From Cellvibrionales bacterium (GTDB lineage Bacteria; Pseudomonadota; Gammaproteobacteria; Pseudomonadales; JAHEGP01), in NCBI GenBank assembly GCA_024645065.1, contig JAHEGP010000059.1:1-14307 (forward strand): a stretch of 14,307 nucleotides of DNA, given 5' to 3'. Shown here in pieces: positions 7,969 through 14,307 of the stretch (position 1 is the first letter of the stretch; each line of letters starts with the position of its first letter). A model generated the notes under the pieces. It saw only the letters and a program-made list of their open reading frames with translations, was not told the origin of the DNA and ran no database searches. A program made the translations under genes and the position numbers.

Positions 7969-8052
7969 ACACGGCTAATCGGAATAGGGGTGGTAACTGC
8001 TTGGTCCCGGGGCAATAATAGAAGAGGCGAAAACGGCGGGGTCTGCGGCTTT
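7951..8052. repeat. Direct repeat, right copy (102 bp)
   Basis: Near-identical partner of 6662-6767, in the same orientation. It lies between the divergent esterase gene (start 7868) and glgC (start 8108). It contributes the predicted -10 box and most of the 5' leader of glgC. The interval between the two copies (6768-7950, 1,183 bp) contains the 14-bp array and the whole esterase gene. Confidence 0.95.
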
Positions 8053-8107
8053 CAGCGATCAAGATGTGTGCTACTACCCATGGGATTGGGTTGGGAGAAT
8101 CACCTGA

Positions 8108-9379
8108 ATGAACAGCAATATTTCTGGACGTTTCGTCAGCCGCTTGACCCGGGATACGCTGGCGTTGATCCTGGCCGGCGGCAAGGGCTCGCGGCTTCAT
8201 GACCTGACAACCTGGCGAGCGAAGCCGGCAGTGCCTTTCGGCGGTAAATATCGGATTATCGACTTTCCGCTATCCAACTGTGTCAATTCCGGTATTCGCC
8301 GGGTCGGCATCATGACCCAGTACAAAGCGCACTCCCTGATTCGCCATGTACAGCAGGGATGGGGTTTCCTGAGCGGAAATTTCGGCGAGTTCGTCGAATT
8401 GATCCCGGCCCAGCAGCGCACCCAGTCGTCCTGGTACCAGGGCACCGCCGATGCCATTTTGCAGAACCTCGATATCATTCGTCGTCATCGCCCCGCGTAC
8501 GTTCTGATACTGGCGGGTGACCATATTTACAAAATGGATTATGGCAGCATGCTGGCGGCCCATGCCGAGCGCGGTGCCGATATCACGGTGGGTTGCATCG
8601 ATGTCGGCCTGGAGGAGGCTTCAGCCTTCGGAGTCATGGCGGTAGATGAAGCCATGAATATCGTGGAGTTCGAAGAGAAGCCGAAAAACCCCCGGGCCAT
8701 GCCGGGAAGGTCGGATCGGGCGCTGGCTTCGATGGGTATCTATGTCTTTAGCACCGAGGTGTTGTACCAGGAATTGACCCGGGAAGTTCACGCCACCAAT
8801 TTCAGCCACGATTTCGGTCGCGATATCATTCCCGCGGCAATCGGCCAGCGCAAGGTCTGTGCGTTTCCTTTTCGCAACACCCAGGATGAAGGCCAGCGAG
8901 CCTACTGGCGGGATGTGGGCACCATAGACGCCTTCTGGGAAGCCAACCTGGAACTGATCGGTATCAGCCCGGAGCTCAATCTCTACGACAATGACTGGCC
9001 CATATGGACCTACCAGAAGCAGGTCCCGCCGGCCAAGTTCGTGTTCGATGACGATGGTCGTCGCGGGATGGCGGTTGACTCCATGGTTTCCGGCGGGTCG
9101 ATAGTCTCGGGCTCTATCGTGCGTCACTCGCTGCTGTTTACCCAGGTGCGGGTGCATTCGTATTGTGAAATTGAAGATAGCGTGGTTTTCCCGGATGTCG
9201 ATGTGGGAAGGAGCAGTAAAATCCGGCGTGCCATCATAGATCGCGGCTGCCAGATTCCAGCCGGAACCACGATTGGACACAATCTTGAAGATGACCGCCG
9301 CCGGTTTCATGTCACCGACAACGGTATCGTTTTGGTGACCGCTGAAATGCTGGGCCAGGAGTTTACCCATGTCGTCTGA
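8108..9379 (+). CDS. glgC: Glucose-1-phosphate adenylyltransferase (ADP-glucose pyrophosphorylase)
   Basis: Makes ADP-glucose from glucose-1-phosphate and ATP, the committed and usually allosterically controlled step of bacterial glycogen synthesis. The product is 423 aa, the usual length. The nucleotidyltransferase domain begins with LALILAGGKGSRL and continues with the family run RAKPAVPFGGKYRIIDF and PLSNCVNSGI. It also has SSWYQGTADAI and LAGDHIYKMDY, the sugar-phosphate-binding region EFEEKPKNP, and YWRDVGTIDAFWEANL. The C-terminal part, from about residue 300, is the left-handed beta-helix type (SGGSIVSGSIVRHSLLF). The ATG at 8108 has GGGAG ten nt upstream. Its 3' end overlaps the start of the next gene by 11 bp. 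It leads the rightward operon from a predicted promoter at 7940-7968. Confidence 0.97.
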   Translation: MNSNISGRFVSRLTRDTLALILAGGKGSRLHDLTTWRAKPAVPFGGKYRIIDFPLSNCVNSGIRRVGIMTQYKAHSLIRHVQQGWGFLSGNFGEFVELIPAQQRTQSSWYQGTADAILQNLDIIRRHRPAYVLILAGDHIYKMDYGSMLAAHAERGADITVGCIDVGLEEASAFGVMAVDEAMNIVEFEEKPKNPRAMPGRSDRALASMGIYVFSTEVLYQELTREVHATNFSHDFGRDIIPAAIGQRKVCAFPFRNTQDEGQRAYWRDVGTIDAFWEANLELIGISPELNLYDNDWPIWTYQKQVPPAKFVFDDDGRRGMAVDSMVSGGSIVSGSIVRHSLLFTQVRVHSYCEIEDSVVFPDVDVGRSSKIRRAIIDRGCQIPAGTTIGHNLEDDRRRFHVTDNGIVLVTAEMLGQEFTHVV

Positions 9380-11081
9380 CATCCCGATGCCCGTGGTTTT
9401 TTGCTGGCACATGCACCAGCCTGAGTATCGCGATCTGCGCAGCGACGAGTTCCAGTTATCCTGGACCTACCTCCATGCGATGAAGGATTATGTCGATATG
9501 GCCGCGCATCTCGAACAACAGCCCGATGCGCGTGCGGTGGTGAATTTTGCGCCGGTGTTGTTGGACCAGATAGAGGATTACGTCAGCCAGCTCGATGGCT
9601 TTATCAACCACGGTGGTGCAATTCGGGATTCCCTGCTGTCGGCTTTGGCCGAGTCGACGCTTCCTGGGGACAATCAGCAGCGCACGGTTCTGATGGGAAA
9701 GTGCCTGCGGGTTAACAAGCAGCGAGTGATCGAGCGTTTTCCCGGTTATCAACGGCTCGCCTCCATGGCCGAGGCGCTGCAACGCAATCCCGATGCTGTC
9801 ATGTACGCTGCCCAGCAGTTTTTTATCGACCTGGTGGTGTGGTACCACCTGGGCTGGCTGGCGGAGACAACCCGGCGCGAAAACGTCTCTGTGCAGCAGT
9901 TGCAGGACAAACAGTACGGCTATACTCCCCATGACCGGCGCTTGTTGTTGCGGCTGATCCATGATGAATTGCGCTCGATCATACCGCGCTACCGCAAGCT
10001 GCATGAGCAGGGCCGGGTCGAATTGGCAATGAGCCCCTACGCCCATCCCATGTTGCCGTTGCTGCTGGACATGGAGGTTGCCCGCGAGGCCTTGCCCGAA
10101 AGCCAGCTGCCGCTGCTGACCCACTATCCGGGAGGCGAGGAGCGCGCCAGGTGGCATTTGCAGACCGGGCTGGATACCTTCGAGCGCCACTTCGGTATGC
10201 GACCTTCCGGTTGCTGGCCCTCCGAGGGGGGCTTGAGCCAGGCGACTCTGGGCCTGCTTGCCGAGCAAGGTTTCCAGTGGTGTGCCAGCGGCCAGTCGGT
10301 GATCCAGAATAGCCTCAAGTGCAGCAGTGGCGAGGGGTCACACGAGGACGGCCATCCCTGTCGGCACCGAATCTACCGCTTTGGGGGAGCGGAGATCGAC
10401 TGCTTTTTTCGCGACGACGGACTGTCTGACCTGATCGGCTTCAATTACGCCGAATGGCACTCCGATGATGCAGTCAACAACCTGGTGCACCACCTTACTG
10501 AAATAGCCCGTGCCTGCCCCGAGCGTCGCAACTGCGTCGTCGCCATCATTCTCGACGGCGAGAACGCCTGGGAGTACTACCCTGAAAATGCCTACCATTT
10601 TCTGAGTGCCATGTACCAGGCAATTTCCACGCACCCGGAATTGGTACTGACCACCTTCAGGGAGTTCCAGCGTCAACAGCCGCAGCGGGTGGAACTGCCC
10701 AGTGTGGTGGCCGGCAGCTGGGTGTACGGCACGTTCTCCACCTGGGTGGGTGATAGCGACAAAAACCGGGGTTGGGATATCCTCTCGGAAGCCAAGCAGC
10801 ATTACGACGCCAGGCTCGCCAGCGCCAGCCTCGATCCCGACACCCTGAAGAAGGCCGAGTGGCAGCTGGCGGCCTGCGAGGGTTCGGATTGGTTCTGGTG
10901 GTTTGGCGATTACAATCCTGCCGAGGCTGTCAACGACTTTGAACGATTGTTTCGCCTGCATTTGTCGAACCTCTACCAGTTGCTTGGACTTGAGGCGCCG
11001 CCCTACCTGTCCGACTCTATCAGTCACGGTGGCGGTGCCACGGGCCGCAGCGGTGCGATGCGCCCGGGACAGCCATCTTGA
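9369..11081 (+). CDS. GH57 alpha-glucan-active enzyme (amylase / glucanotransferase / debranching type, specificity unknown)
   Basis: A 570-aa cytoplasmic GH57 protein; no signal peptide is seen. The family's conserved regions appear in order: WHMHQPEY near the start (13-20), SPYAHPMLPLLLD (222-234), then CWPSEGGLSQ with the predicted nucleophile Glu286. FFRDDGLSDLIGF follows, with Asp349/Asp350 at the acid/base position, and DGENAWEYY lies at 396-404. GH57 includes alpha-amylases, amylopullulanases, 4-alpha-glucanotransferases and branching enzymes. The SPY.HP.LPLL and WPSEG pattern resembles the amylase/amylopullulanase branch more than the branching-enzyme branch. I recognise this by memory of family motifs, so the substrate is unproven. 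Its ATG at 9369 lies inside the end of glgC, implying translational coupling and joint expression. A role in trimming or remodelling glycogen chains is likely. Confidence 0.88.
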   Translation: MSSDIPMPVVFCWHMHQPEYRDLRSDEFQLSWTYLHAMKDYVDMAAHLEQQPDARAVVNFAPVLLDQIEDYVSQLDGFINHGGAIRDSLLSALAESTLPGDNQQRTVLMGKCLRVNKQRVIERFPGYQRLASMAEALQRNPDAVMYAAQQFFIDLVVWYHLGWLAETTRRENVSVQQLQDKQYGYTPHDRRLLLRLIHDELRSIIPRYRKLHEQGRVELAMSPYAHPMLPLLLDMEVAREALPESQLPLLTHYPGGEERARWHLQTGLDTFERHFGMRPSGCWPSEGGLSQATLGLLAEQGFQWCASGQSVIQNSLKCSSGEGSHEDGHPCRHRIYRFGGAEIDCFFRDDGLSDLIGFNYAEWHSDDAVNNLVHHLTEIARACPERRNCVVAIILDGENAWEYYPENAYHFLSAMYQAISTHPELVLTTFREFQRQQPQRVELPSVVAGSWVYGTFSTWVGDSDKNRGWDILSEAKQHYDARLASASLDPDTLKKAEWQLAACEGSDWFWWFGDYNPAEAVNDFERLFRLHLSNLYQLLGLEAPPYLSDSISHGGGATGRSGAMRPGQPS

Positions 11082-11136
11082 TCCCGGCTGTCACGGTGCT
11101 CGTCCCGGACGGACCTGAGGCCGTGTTGCCGGTGCC

Positions 11137-11143
11137 AGGGAGG
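11137..11143 (+). promoter_or_regulatory. Strong ribosome binding site that fixes the malQ GTG start
   Basis: AGGGAGG lies five nt before the GTG at 11149. It is the best Shine-Dalgarno match in the window and supports a GTG start, since no ATG in that frame lies nearby at the expected N-terminus. Confidence 0.75.
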
Positions 11144-11148
11144 CAGCT

Positions 11149-12648
11149 GTGACCAGCCGCCTGAGTCGATTGTTTGCACAGCGCGGGGCAGGGGTATTGC
11201 TGCATCCGAGCAGCCTGCCATCGTGTTTCAATAGTGGCGACATCGGAGCGGAAGCGCGCCACTTTATCGACTTCCTGGCCAGCTGTGGCTTCAGGCTTTG
11301 GCAAATGTTACCCATCGGGCCTACCCACAGTGATGGCTCGCCCTACCAACTGTTATCGGTTCACGCCGGCAATCCTGATTTGGTCGACCTGCATTGGTTG
11401 CGAGATCGGGGCTGGCTGCAGGATAGCGAGTTAAGCGACAGATCCAAGCGCGCTGCCCTGCGGTGTGCTGCTGGCCGCTTTGCCGCCGCTTGTGCCGCTC
11501 GCCCGGAGGAGTCGGCCGCGCTCAAGTTTCGCAGTTTTTGCCTGGCCAACAGTCACTGGCTCGATGACTATGCCCTGTTTGTCGCGTTGCGTGAAACCTC
11601 GGGCTGCCGGGCATGGCAGCAATGGCCGGTGGCGCTGCGCCAACGCCAGGCCGACGCCCTGGCCCTGGCATCCCAGGAGCATGCAGTAACGATAGCGGCA
11701 GTAAAATTTGAACAGTTCGTGTTTTTCGAGCAGTGGCAGGAGCTGCGTGAGCATGCGAAGCGCCAGGGGGTCGCATTGTTTGGCGATATGCCGATTTTCG
11801 TGCATCTCGACAGTGCCGATGTCTGGGCCAACCAGGAGGTATTTCGGCTCGGCGAGGACGGCCAGCCGCTGGTGGTAACCGGGGTGCCCCCCGATTATTT
11901 TTCTGCTGACGGCCAGCGTTGGGGCAACCCCCACTATGATTGGCAGCAAATGGAAACCGAGGGATTCGCCTGGTGGATACAGCGAGTCGCCTCCCAGCAA
12001 AAGCTGTTCGACCTGATCAGGGTCGATCATTTTCGAGGTTTCCAGGCCTGCTGGGAAATTCCCGTACAATCGGCCACCGCCATTGATGGCCAATGGGGGT
12101 TGGCGCCGGGCAAGCAGCTGTTTGAGGCGATTGGGGGAGCCTGCGGTGATGTGCCGTTCGTCGCTGAAAACCTGGGTATCATAACGCCCGAGGTGGAGGA
12201 GCTGCGCCATGCTTTCGGGCTCCCCGGAATGCTGATACTGCAGTTCGCTTTTGATGGCAGCCCCCTCAACCCCTATCTACCCCATAATCATCGGCTACTC
12301 GAGGTGGTTTACACCGGCACCCATGATAACGACACCAGCCTCGGGTGGTACCACAGTCTGGACCCTGCTACCCGCCGGCGTGTTTATCAATACTTCGGTA
12401 ACCCCGCAGAGGAGATGCCCTGGTTGCTGATTCGCGTAGCGCTGGCCTCCGTCGCCGGTTTGGCGGTTTTACCGATGCAGGATTTGCTGGTGCTGGGTAG
12501 CGAGCATCGCATGAATGTACCCGGCACGACGACGGGTAACTGGCGCTGGCGTTTCAACTGGGGTGATATAAAGGCTGATCTACCGGGGCGGTTACATGCT
12601 TTGCTGGCACTGTATAACCGCTTGCCGGGTGATTCCGGCGTTGTTTGA
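11149..12648 (+). CDS. malQ: 4-alpha-glucanotransferase (amylomaltase, GH77)
   Basis: Disproportionates maltodextrins, moving glucan segments from one chain to another and releasing glucose. Here it would recycle short chains left by glycogen breakdown. The product is 499 aa, the compact form like the Thermus enzyme, without the long N-terminal extension of E. coli MalQ. Motifs in order are GAGVLLHPSSLPS, LPIGPTHSDGSPYQ, FGDMPIFVHLDSADVW, VTGVPPDYFSADGQRWGNP and the catalytic set. Asp293 in RVDHFRG is the nucleophile, Glu340 in AENLG the acid/base, and Asp393 in THDND the third carboxylate. This numbering almost matches the Thermus aquaticus enzyme (293/340/395). Translation starts at a GTG with a strong ribosome site. 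The gene lies 67 bp after the GH57 gene and is probably last in the glgC operon. Confidence 0.95.
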   Translation: MTSRLSRLFAQRGAGVLLHPSSLPSCFNSGDIGAEARHFIDFLASCGFRLWQMLPIGPTHSDGSPYQLLSVHAGNPDLVDLHWLRDRGWLQDSELSDRSKRAALRCAAGRFAAACAARPEESAALKFRSFCLANSHWLDDYALFVALRETSGCRAWQQWPVALRQRQADALALASQEHAVTIAAVKFEQFVFFEQWQELREHAKRQGVALFGDMPIFVHLDSADVWANQEVFRLGEDGQPLVVTGVPPDYFSADGQRWGNPHYDWQQMETEGFAWWIQRVASQQKLFDLIRVDHFRGFQACWEIPVQSATAIDGQWGLAPGKQLFEAIGGACGDVPFVAENLGIITPEVEELRHAFGLPGMLILQFAFDGSPLNPYLPHNHRLLEVVYTGTHDNDTSLGWYHSLDPATRRRVYQYFGNPAEEMPWLLIRVALASVAGLAVLPMQDLLVLGSEHRMNVPGTTTGNWRWRFNWGDIKADLPGRLHALLALYNRLPGDSGVV

Positions 12649-12659
12649 GGCGCCGGCAA

Positions 12660-12697
12660 GCCGCAGCTAAGCTGGTTTACGGTCGTGCATCTGCGGC
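12660..12697. other. Inverted repeat after malQ
   Basis: Seven-base arms GCCGCAG (12660-12666) and CTGCGGC (12691-12697) are perfect reverse complements around a 24-nt loop. They lie 11 bp past the malQ stop codon. No T tract follows on the plus strand, so this is not a standard intrinsic terminator. It could be a 3'-end stem or a protein site. The rest of the 198-bp gap to the PilZ gene shows no convincing promoter. Confidence 0.3.
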
Positions 12698-12846
12698 ACG
12701 CGGCGAAGCGAGCCCCGCTGTTCTATGCTGATAAGCAGTACCCGTATCCCTGTAACGCCTCGAATTCGGTTAAAGCTTGATATAGCGCATGGATTCCTGG
12801 TGGCATCTATGGCACAAACAAAATATGGAAATGAGAGGAGTAGTGT

Positions 12847-13200
12847 ATGGAGCGTCGTCAATCCAGGCGGGTGTCAGCAAGAGTCAAACTGATCGTTTTT
12901 CGGGGAGGTGTGCCGGTAGCGATTGGCCGGATCAGTAATACCAGTGATGTTGGCTTTTTCGTTGAAACCGAGTTTACCGATACCGCGCCGGAGCAATGGC
13001 TGGAAATTGAACTGCCATTGCGGGTGGGTTGCGAGCTGCGGCACTTTCGCTTTGATGCCAGGGTAGTACACCGCACGACTTCGGGTTTCGGTATGAGTAT
13101 CGAGCAAAATGATGAGCAGGCTAAAAAAGCCTTGTTAATGCTGCTCTCCAACTGTCTGCTGGAGGAGCCGGTCGAGGGCAAGCTATTAAGCAGCGCCTGA
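12847..13200 (+). CDS. Single-domain PilZ protein (predicted c-di-GMP receptor)
   Basis: A 117-aa protein consisting of one PilZ domain. Both halves of the c-di-GMP-binding signature are visible: an N-terminal RxxxR arginine patch (ERRQSRRVSAR, Arg4/Arg8 or Arg8/Arg12) and the [DN]xSxxG motif NTSDVG (Asn31, Ser33, Gly36). A beta-rich body follows, with HFRFDARVVH and a GFGMSI strand. The ATG at 12847 has GAGAGGAG six nt upstream, which is a good ribosome site. No output domain is fused, so it would act by binding a partner. It is separated from malQ by 198 bp and converges with imuB, whose stop lies 28 bp beyond its own. A link to glycogen metabolism is possible but not shown. The target is unknown. 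Confidence 0.85.
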   Translation: MERRQSRRVSARVKLIVFRGGVPVAIGRISNTSDVGFFVETEFTDTAPEQWLEIELPLRVGCELRHFRFDARVVHRTTSGFGMSIEQNDEQAKKALLMLLSNCLLEEPVEGKLLSSA

Positions 13201-13228
13201 ATTGGGTCTGGAGAAGCGGTGGTGGTCC

Positions 13229-14307
13229 TCAGGCAAAGATGCCATGGACAAACCAGCGTTGCTGTCCAATGTCCAGGTAGATCCAGTAAAAGCCGCCGTT
13301 CTGGTGTTGTGCAATAAAGTAGTCGCGCTGCACCGGGTTATCCCACCAGCGTGCTTGAATTCGTTCCGGGCCGATGATCAACTGCAACTTGCCACGCCAA
13401 TACAGGTTGTCGCCTTTTTGCCTGATGGGGCTTGGCTGTGCCAATAGCCAGGTGGGGCGGTCACCGCTGCGGCTGGCGCTGTCCTGCTGGCGCCGCATAG
13501 TGGCAGACAAGGCGGGGGCGCGGCGCCAGGCGAGTTCGGGAACATGCTCATCACAGGGCTCCAGGCTGTAGATTTGTGTACTTCCGAGCCGGGTGTTCAG
13601 GGTATCCAGCAGCAATTCCATCGACTGTTGTTGCTGGGTTCGCCATTCCTCGAACAGTACCGTGGTGATGGGTGCCGAGCGGCTGAAGCGATCGCTGCGC
13701 AGCGCCAGGCCGCTCACCGGGGCTGCCAGCTTGATCTGCTCCAGCCGGGTGCGGGTGAGGGCCACAAAGCGTTGCTTGTCATGGTGGGGGCGTGACAGGC
13801 GTATTGGCAGGAGCACGGGGTCCTTGTCCTGCTGTGCCAGGCGCCATTCGAAGCCGGGGCACTCGAGTTGACGGGAGAGTAAAAACCCCGACAGCTCATC
13901 GAGCAGTCGCTGCATCGGAAACAGCAGCGCTTCAGTGTGATGGAGCGGTTCCATAAAGTCCAGCTGCCGGCAAAAGCCCGATTCCGGCTCAATGGCGTGT
14001 TGCGGGTCGGGGGCATGGCCCTGTAACTGATCGAGATAGAGCAAAAAGTCGCGACCAAAGCGCCTGCCAAGGGCCTGACGGGGCAGCGGCAGAATATCGG
14101 CAAGTACCCTGAAGCCGGGTTTGTGCAGGCGGCACAATAATTTGTCGGCAAGGTCCAGCTGTTGCAGTGGTACCCCGGCGAGTACGGTATTGAGCTTATT
14201 CATGTCGAGCTGTTGCCGTTGCCGATCAAACCAGGGAGGTGTTGCACCTGGCTGGTCGCGAGCAACAAGCCAGGCGGCCTTGGGCGTGTGCGCCAGGCCA
14301 ACAGCGT
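13229..14307 (-). CDS. imuB: ImuB, Y-family DNA polymerase-like mutasome protein (C-terminal part, runs off the window)
   Basis: ImuB is a catalytically inactive Y-family polymerase relative. It links ImuA and the error-prone polymerase DnaE2/ImuC to the sliding clamp during SOS translesion synthesis. The frame stays open to the window edge: 34 in-frame codons upstream of the ATG at 14203 read AVGLAHTPKAAWLVAR and onward, which is family-like. That ATG is therefore internal and the 5' end is missing. The visible 358 residues contain the thumb-like segment (LLCRLHKPGFRVLADILPLP, ALGRRFG), the linker/little-finger-like region (IKLAAPVSGLAL) and a TTVLFEEW stretch where ImuB proteins often carry a clamp-binding LF motif. 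They also contain the conserved C-terminal block GPERIQARWWDNPVQRDYF with WFVHGIFA at the end. The gene converges with the PilZ gene, so no dnaE2 follows it directly. Confidence in the family is good; motif assignments are from memory. Confidence 0.85.
   Translation of the reverse strand, partial: AVGLAHTPKAAWLVARDQPGATPPWFDRQRQQLDMNKLNTVLAGVPLQQLDLADKLLCRLHKPGFRVLADILPLPRQALGRRFGRDFLLYLDQLQGHAPDPQHAIEPESGFCRQLDFMEPLHHTEALLFPMQRLLDELSGFLLSRQLECPGFEWRLAQQDKDPVLLPIRLSRPHHDKQRFVALTRTRLEQIKLAAPVSGLALRSDRFSRSAPITTVLFEEWRTQQQQSMELLLDTLNTRLGSTQIYSLEPCDEHVPELAWRRAPALSATMRRQQDSASRSGDRPTWLLAQPSPIRQKGDNLYWRGKLQLIIGPERIQARWWDNPVQRDYFIAQHQNGGFYWIYLDIGQQRWFVHGIFA

Noticed and set aside
6662..8052. Integron gene cassette with attC-like ends
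   Set aside because: The repeats have no GTTRRRY/RYYYAAC ends and no attC-like fold with the usual core sites, and no integrase is present in the window.
8621..10268. Two long minus-strand open frames (263 and 270 codons) opposite glgC and the GH57 gene
   Set aside because: Antisense shadows of confident genes; no family motifs in the translations.
13195..13234. Inverted repeat GCCTGA/TCAGGC spanning the two convergent stop codons as a bidirectional terminator
   Set aside because: Arms of six bases with a 28-nt loop and no T tract. The symmetry mostly reflects two TGA stop codons facing each other.
14156..14173. QQLDL in ImuB as the sliding-clamp-binding motif
   Set aside because: It lies at the start of the thumb-like segment, where Y-family proteins normally have a similar hydrophobic run. 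The later LF motif near TTVLFEEW is a better placed candidate.

Overview
The window is a glycogen / storage alpha-glucan locus from what is probably a gammaproteobacterium. The enzymes are typical bacterial versions, G+C is fairly high, and the locus is flanked by a small PilZ protein and by imuB of the ImuA/ImuB mutasome. I cannot name the genus. A marine Cellvibrionales/Halieaceae-like bacterium is a guess.

Layout. Positions 44-6519 hold a leftward operon glgB (branching enzyme) -> glgA (glycogen synthase) -> glgP (alpha-glucan phosphorylase of the DUF3417 type). Positions 8108-12648 hold a rightward operon glgC (ADP-glucose pyrophosphorylase) -> a GH57 alpha-glucan enzyme -> malQ (amylomaltase). 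The two operons diverge. Between them, at 6520-8107, lies a separate leftward gene for a hormone-sensitive-lipase-type esterase. It is bracketed by two nearly identical direct repeats of about 105 bp (6662-6767 and 7951-8052). A tandem array of seven 14-bp units (6766-6863) abuts the left copy. To the right are a rightward PilZ-domain gene (12847-13200) and, convergent with it, the 3' part of a leftward imuB that runs off the window edge.

How the genes work together. GlgC makes ADP-glucose, GlgA polymerises it, and GlgB adds alpha-1,6 branches. GlgP releases glucose-1-phosphate from chain ends, and MalQ recycles the short maltodextrins that remain. The GH57 protein overlaps glgC by 11 bp and takes a place where a debranching enzyme (glgX) is often found. 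Its exact reaction cannot be read from the sequence. Nothing resembling glgX is present.

The least ordinary part is 6662-8052. The direct repeats, the tandem array and the unrelated esterase look like a cassette inserted into an older glgB/glgC divergent control region, with duplication of part of that region. A good sigma70-like promoter for glgC straddles the left edge of the right-hand repeat copy. No transposase, integrase, CRISPR array, tRNA or rRNA was seen.
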